From Rhyacophila brunnea (lineage: Eukaryota > Arthropoda > Insecta > Trichoptera > Rhyacophilidae), in the NCBI GenBank assembly GCA_022495005.1, contig JAGYXB010000825.1, positions 682,001 to 746,000 on the forward strand: 64,000 nucleotides of DNA, read 5' to 3'. The notes under the pieces are model-generated. The model searched no databases and was not told where the DNA came from. It worked only from the letters and a program-made list of their open reading frames with translations. A program made the translations under genes and the position numbers. Shown here piece by piece: positions 63,515-64,000 of this stretch; positions within the stretch are counted from its first letter, which is position 1, and every line of letters starts with the position of its first letter.

Positions 63515-63768
63515 CCGCTTAGCAACCAATAATGGTGTCGAAAAAACTTTTCATACAAAACAGAATTAACTGAAAATGAATTCAATTCTACTTAAAGATG
63601 GCTAAAAGTATTAAAAGAATGCATTGGCATCGTGTTCTGATATATTCTAAAAGTTCCAAATGTCTAGCTAGTCGGAAAGTTAGTTAAAAATCGATTGCAA
63701 GATTTGTACTGGATAAACAACCACCGGACAAACAAGAATACGAGCTAATAAAAACGTTGTAAAATATG
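63515..63768 (+). mobile_element. 0.45-kb family D element, copy 6 (5' truncated)
   Basis: Begins inside the family at GCTTAGCAACCAATAATGGT and runs to CGAGCTAATAAAAACGTTGTA. It agrees closely with copies 3 and 5 (for example CTTAAAGATGGCTAAAAGTA). Confidence 0.88.
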
Positions 63769-63817
63769 CTCTTACAGTAGATACTACATAATATATTATT
63801 AAATATAATTCTGACAG

Positions 63818-64000
63818 GCTACACCCCAATACATTACATTTTGAATTATGAGTGTCCTACGAAAATGTAACACACATTATACACATGCAATAACGTGTGT
63901 TGCAACTTTCAAATACACCAATATTTAATGAACGTCAGTGTATAAACCGAGAGCAGTTTTCAGAATGAAATAGAAGCGTATTCTTGACTTGTGGTTAAGT
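63818..64000 (-). repeat. CTGCTCTCGGTTTATGC unit, inverted copy, cut by the window end
   Basis: Complement of the units at 30215-30340 and 30408-30545: TTTTGAATTATGAGTGTCCT, ACGAAAATGTAACACACATT, AATACACCAATATTTAATGA, ATAAACCGAGAGCAGTTTTC. The adjoining GAAGCGTATTCTTGAC matches the AAGAATACGTT word seen before the first unit. Confidence 0.85.

Noticed and set aside
1..64000. CRISPR arrays, operons, ribosome binding sites or bacterial insertion sequences
   Set aside because: Nothing of this kind is visible. The element content is eukaryotic throughout.
1..64000. Endogenous viral sequences
   Set aside because: No translated segment showed a capsid, viral polymerase or envelope pattern. The reverse-transcriptase remnants are all of non-LTR type.

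Overview
The window is gene-poor, AT-rich animal DNA, most likely from an insect. The clues are short arrays of the arthropod telomere-type unit TTAGG used as element cores, tRNA-derived SINEs, decayed non-LTR retrotransposon reverse transcriptases, Penelope-like ends with hammerhead-type motifs, hAT-like MITEs with 8-bp target duplications, and a Helentron-type fragment. The low-complexity style (many 'aataatatt' and 'taggtacctac' runs) recalls aphids and related Hemiptera, but this is an impression, not proof. I found no intact host protein gene, rRNA or canonical tRNA gene. All open frames are 105 codons or shorter, and those I recognise are retrotransposon remnants.

Layout. 1-2.4 kb: a composite of inverted and direct repeats that continues past the left edge. 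2.6-3.8 kb: two MITEs. 4.6-5.3 kb: a coding-like stretch with a polyadenylation-like end. 5.4-6.2 kb: a large near-perfect foldback. 8.0-9.2 kb: a 0.8-kb terminal-inverted-repeat element and a 237-bp MITE. 9.6 kb: a 209-bp MITE with an exact 8-bp duplication. 10.3-10.6 kb: an inverted pair of Penelope-type hammerhead motifs. 11-20 kb: SINE copies and a TIR element that carries a tRNA-like module and an X-box palindrome. 20.9-28.5 kb: MITEs, three non-LTR 3' ends and several copies of a palindromic tRNA-bearing family. 29.4-30.8 kb: duplicated blocks, one split by a SINE and one not. 31-35 kb: more non-LTR remnants. 32.5-37.6 kb: three copies of a 0.4-kb family. 39-51 kb: further MITEs, many nested. 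48.2-49.1 kb: a Helentron-type element inside a retrotransposon 3' end. 51-53 kb: a palindrome, a Penelope-like insertion with a 12-bp duplication, and a duplicated block split by a retrotransposon tail. 57-59.7 kb: a retrotransposon 3' region split twice, by a 0.45-kb element and by a hAT-like MITE. 60 kb: a second foldback. 62-64 kb: a SINE, a Penelope-like end and two truncated repeats.

The DNA behaves as a nested archive of mobile elements rather than a set of cooperating genes. Several insertions can be read exactly because an uninterrupted relative of the target lies elsewhere in the window (29.6 kb SINE, 48.7 kb Helentron, 52.6 kb retrotransposon tail, 57.8 kb MITE) or because target duplications are intact (9.6, 43.7, 50.0, 51.7, 54.7, 57.3 and 58.7 kb). 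The most unusual items are the TIR/foldback families built around tRNA-like promoter modules, the X-box-bearing TIR family, the families whose loops are TTAGG arrays, and the hammerhead-type motif at 10.52-10.58 kb. All family comparisons were made by eye within this window. Boundaries without a stated duplication are accurate to roughly ten bases.
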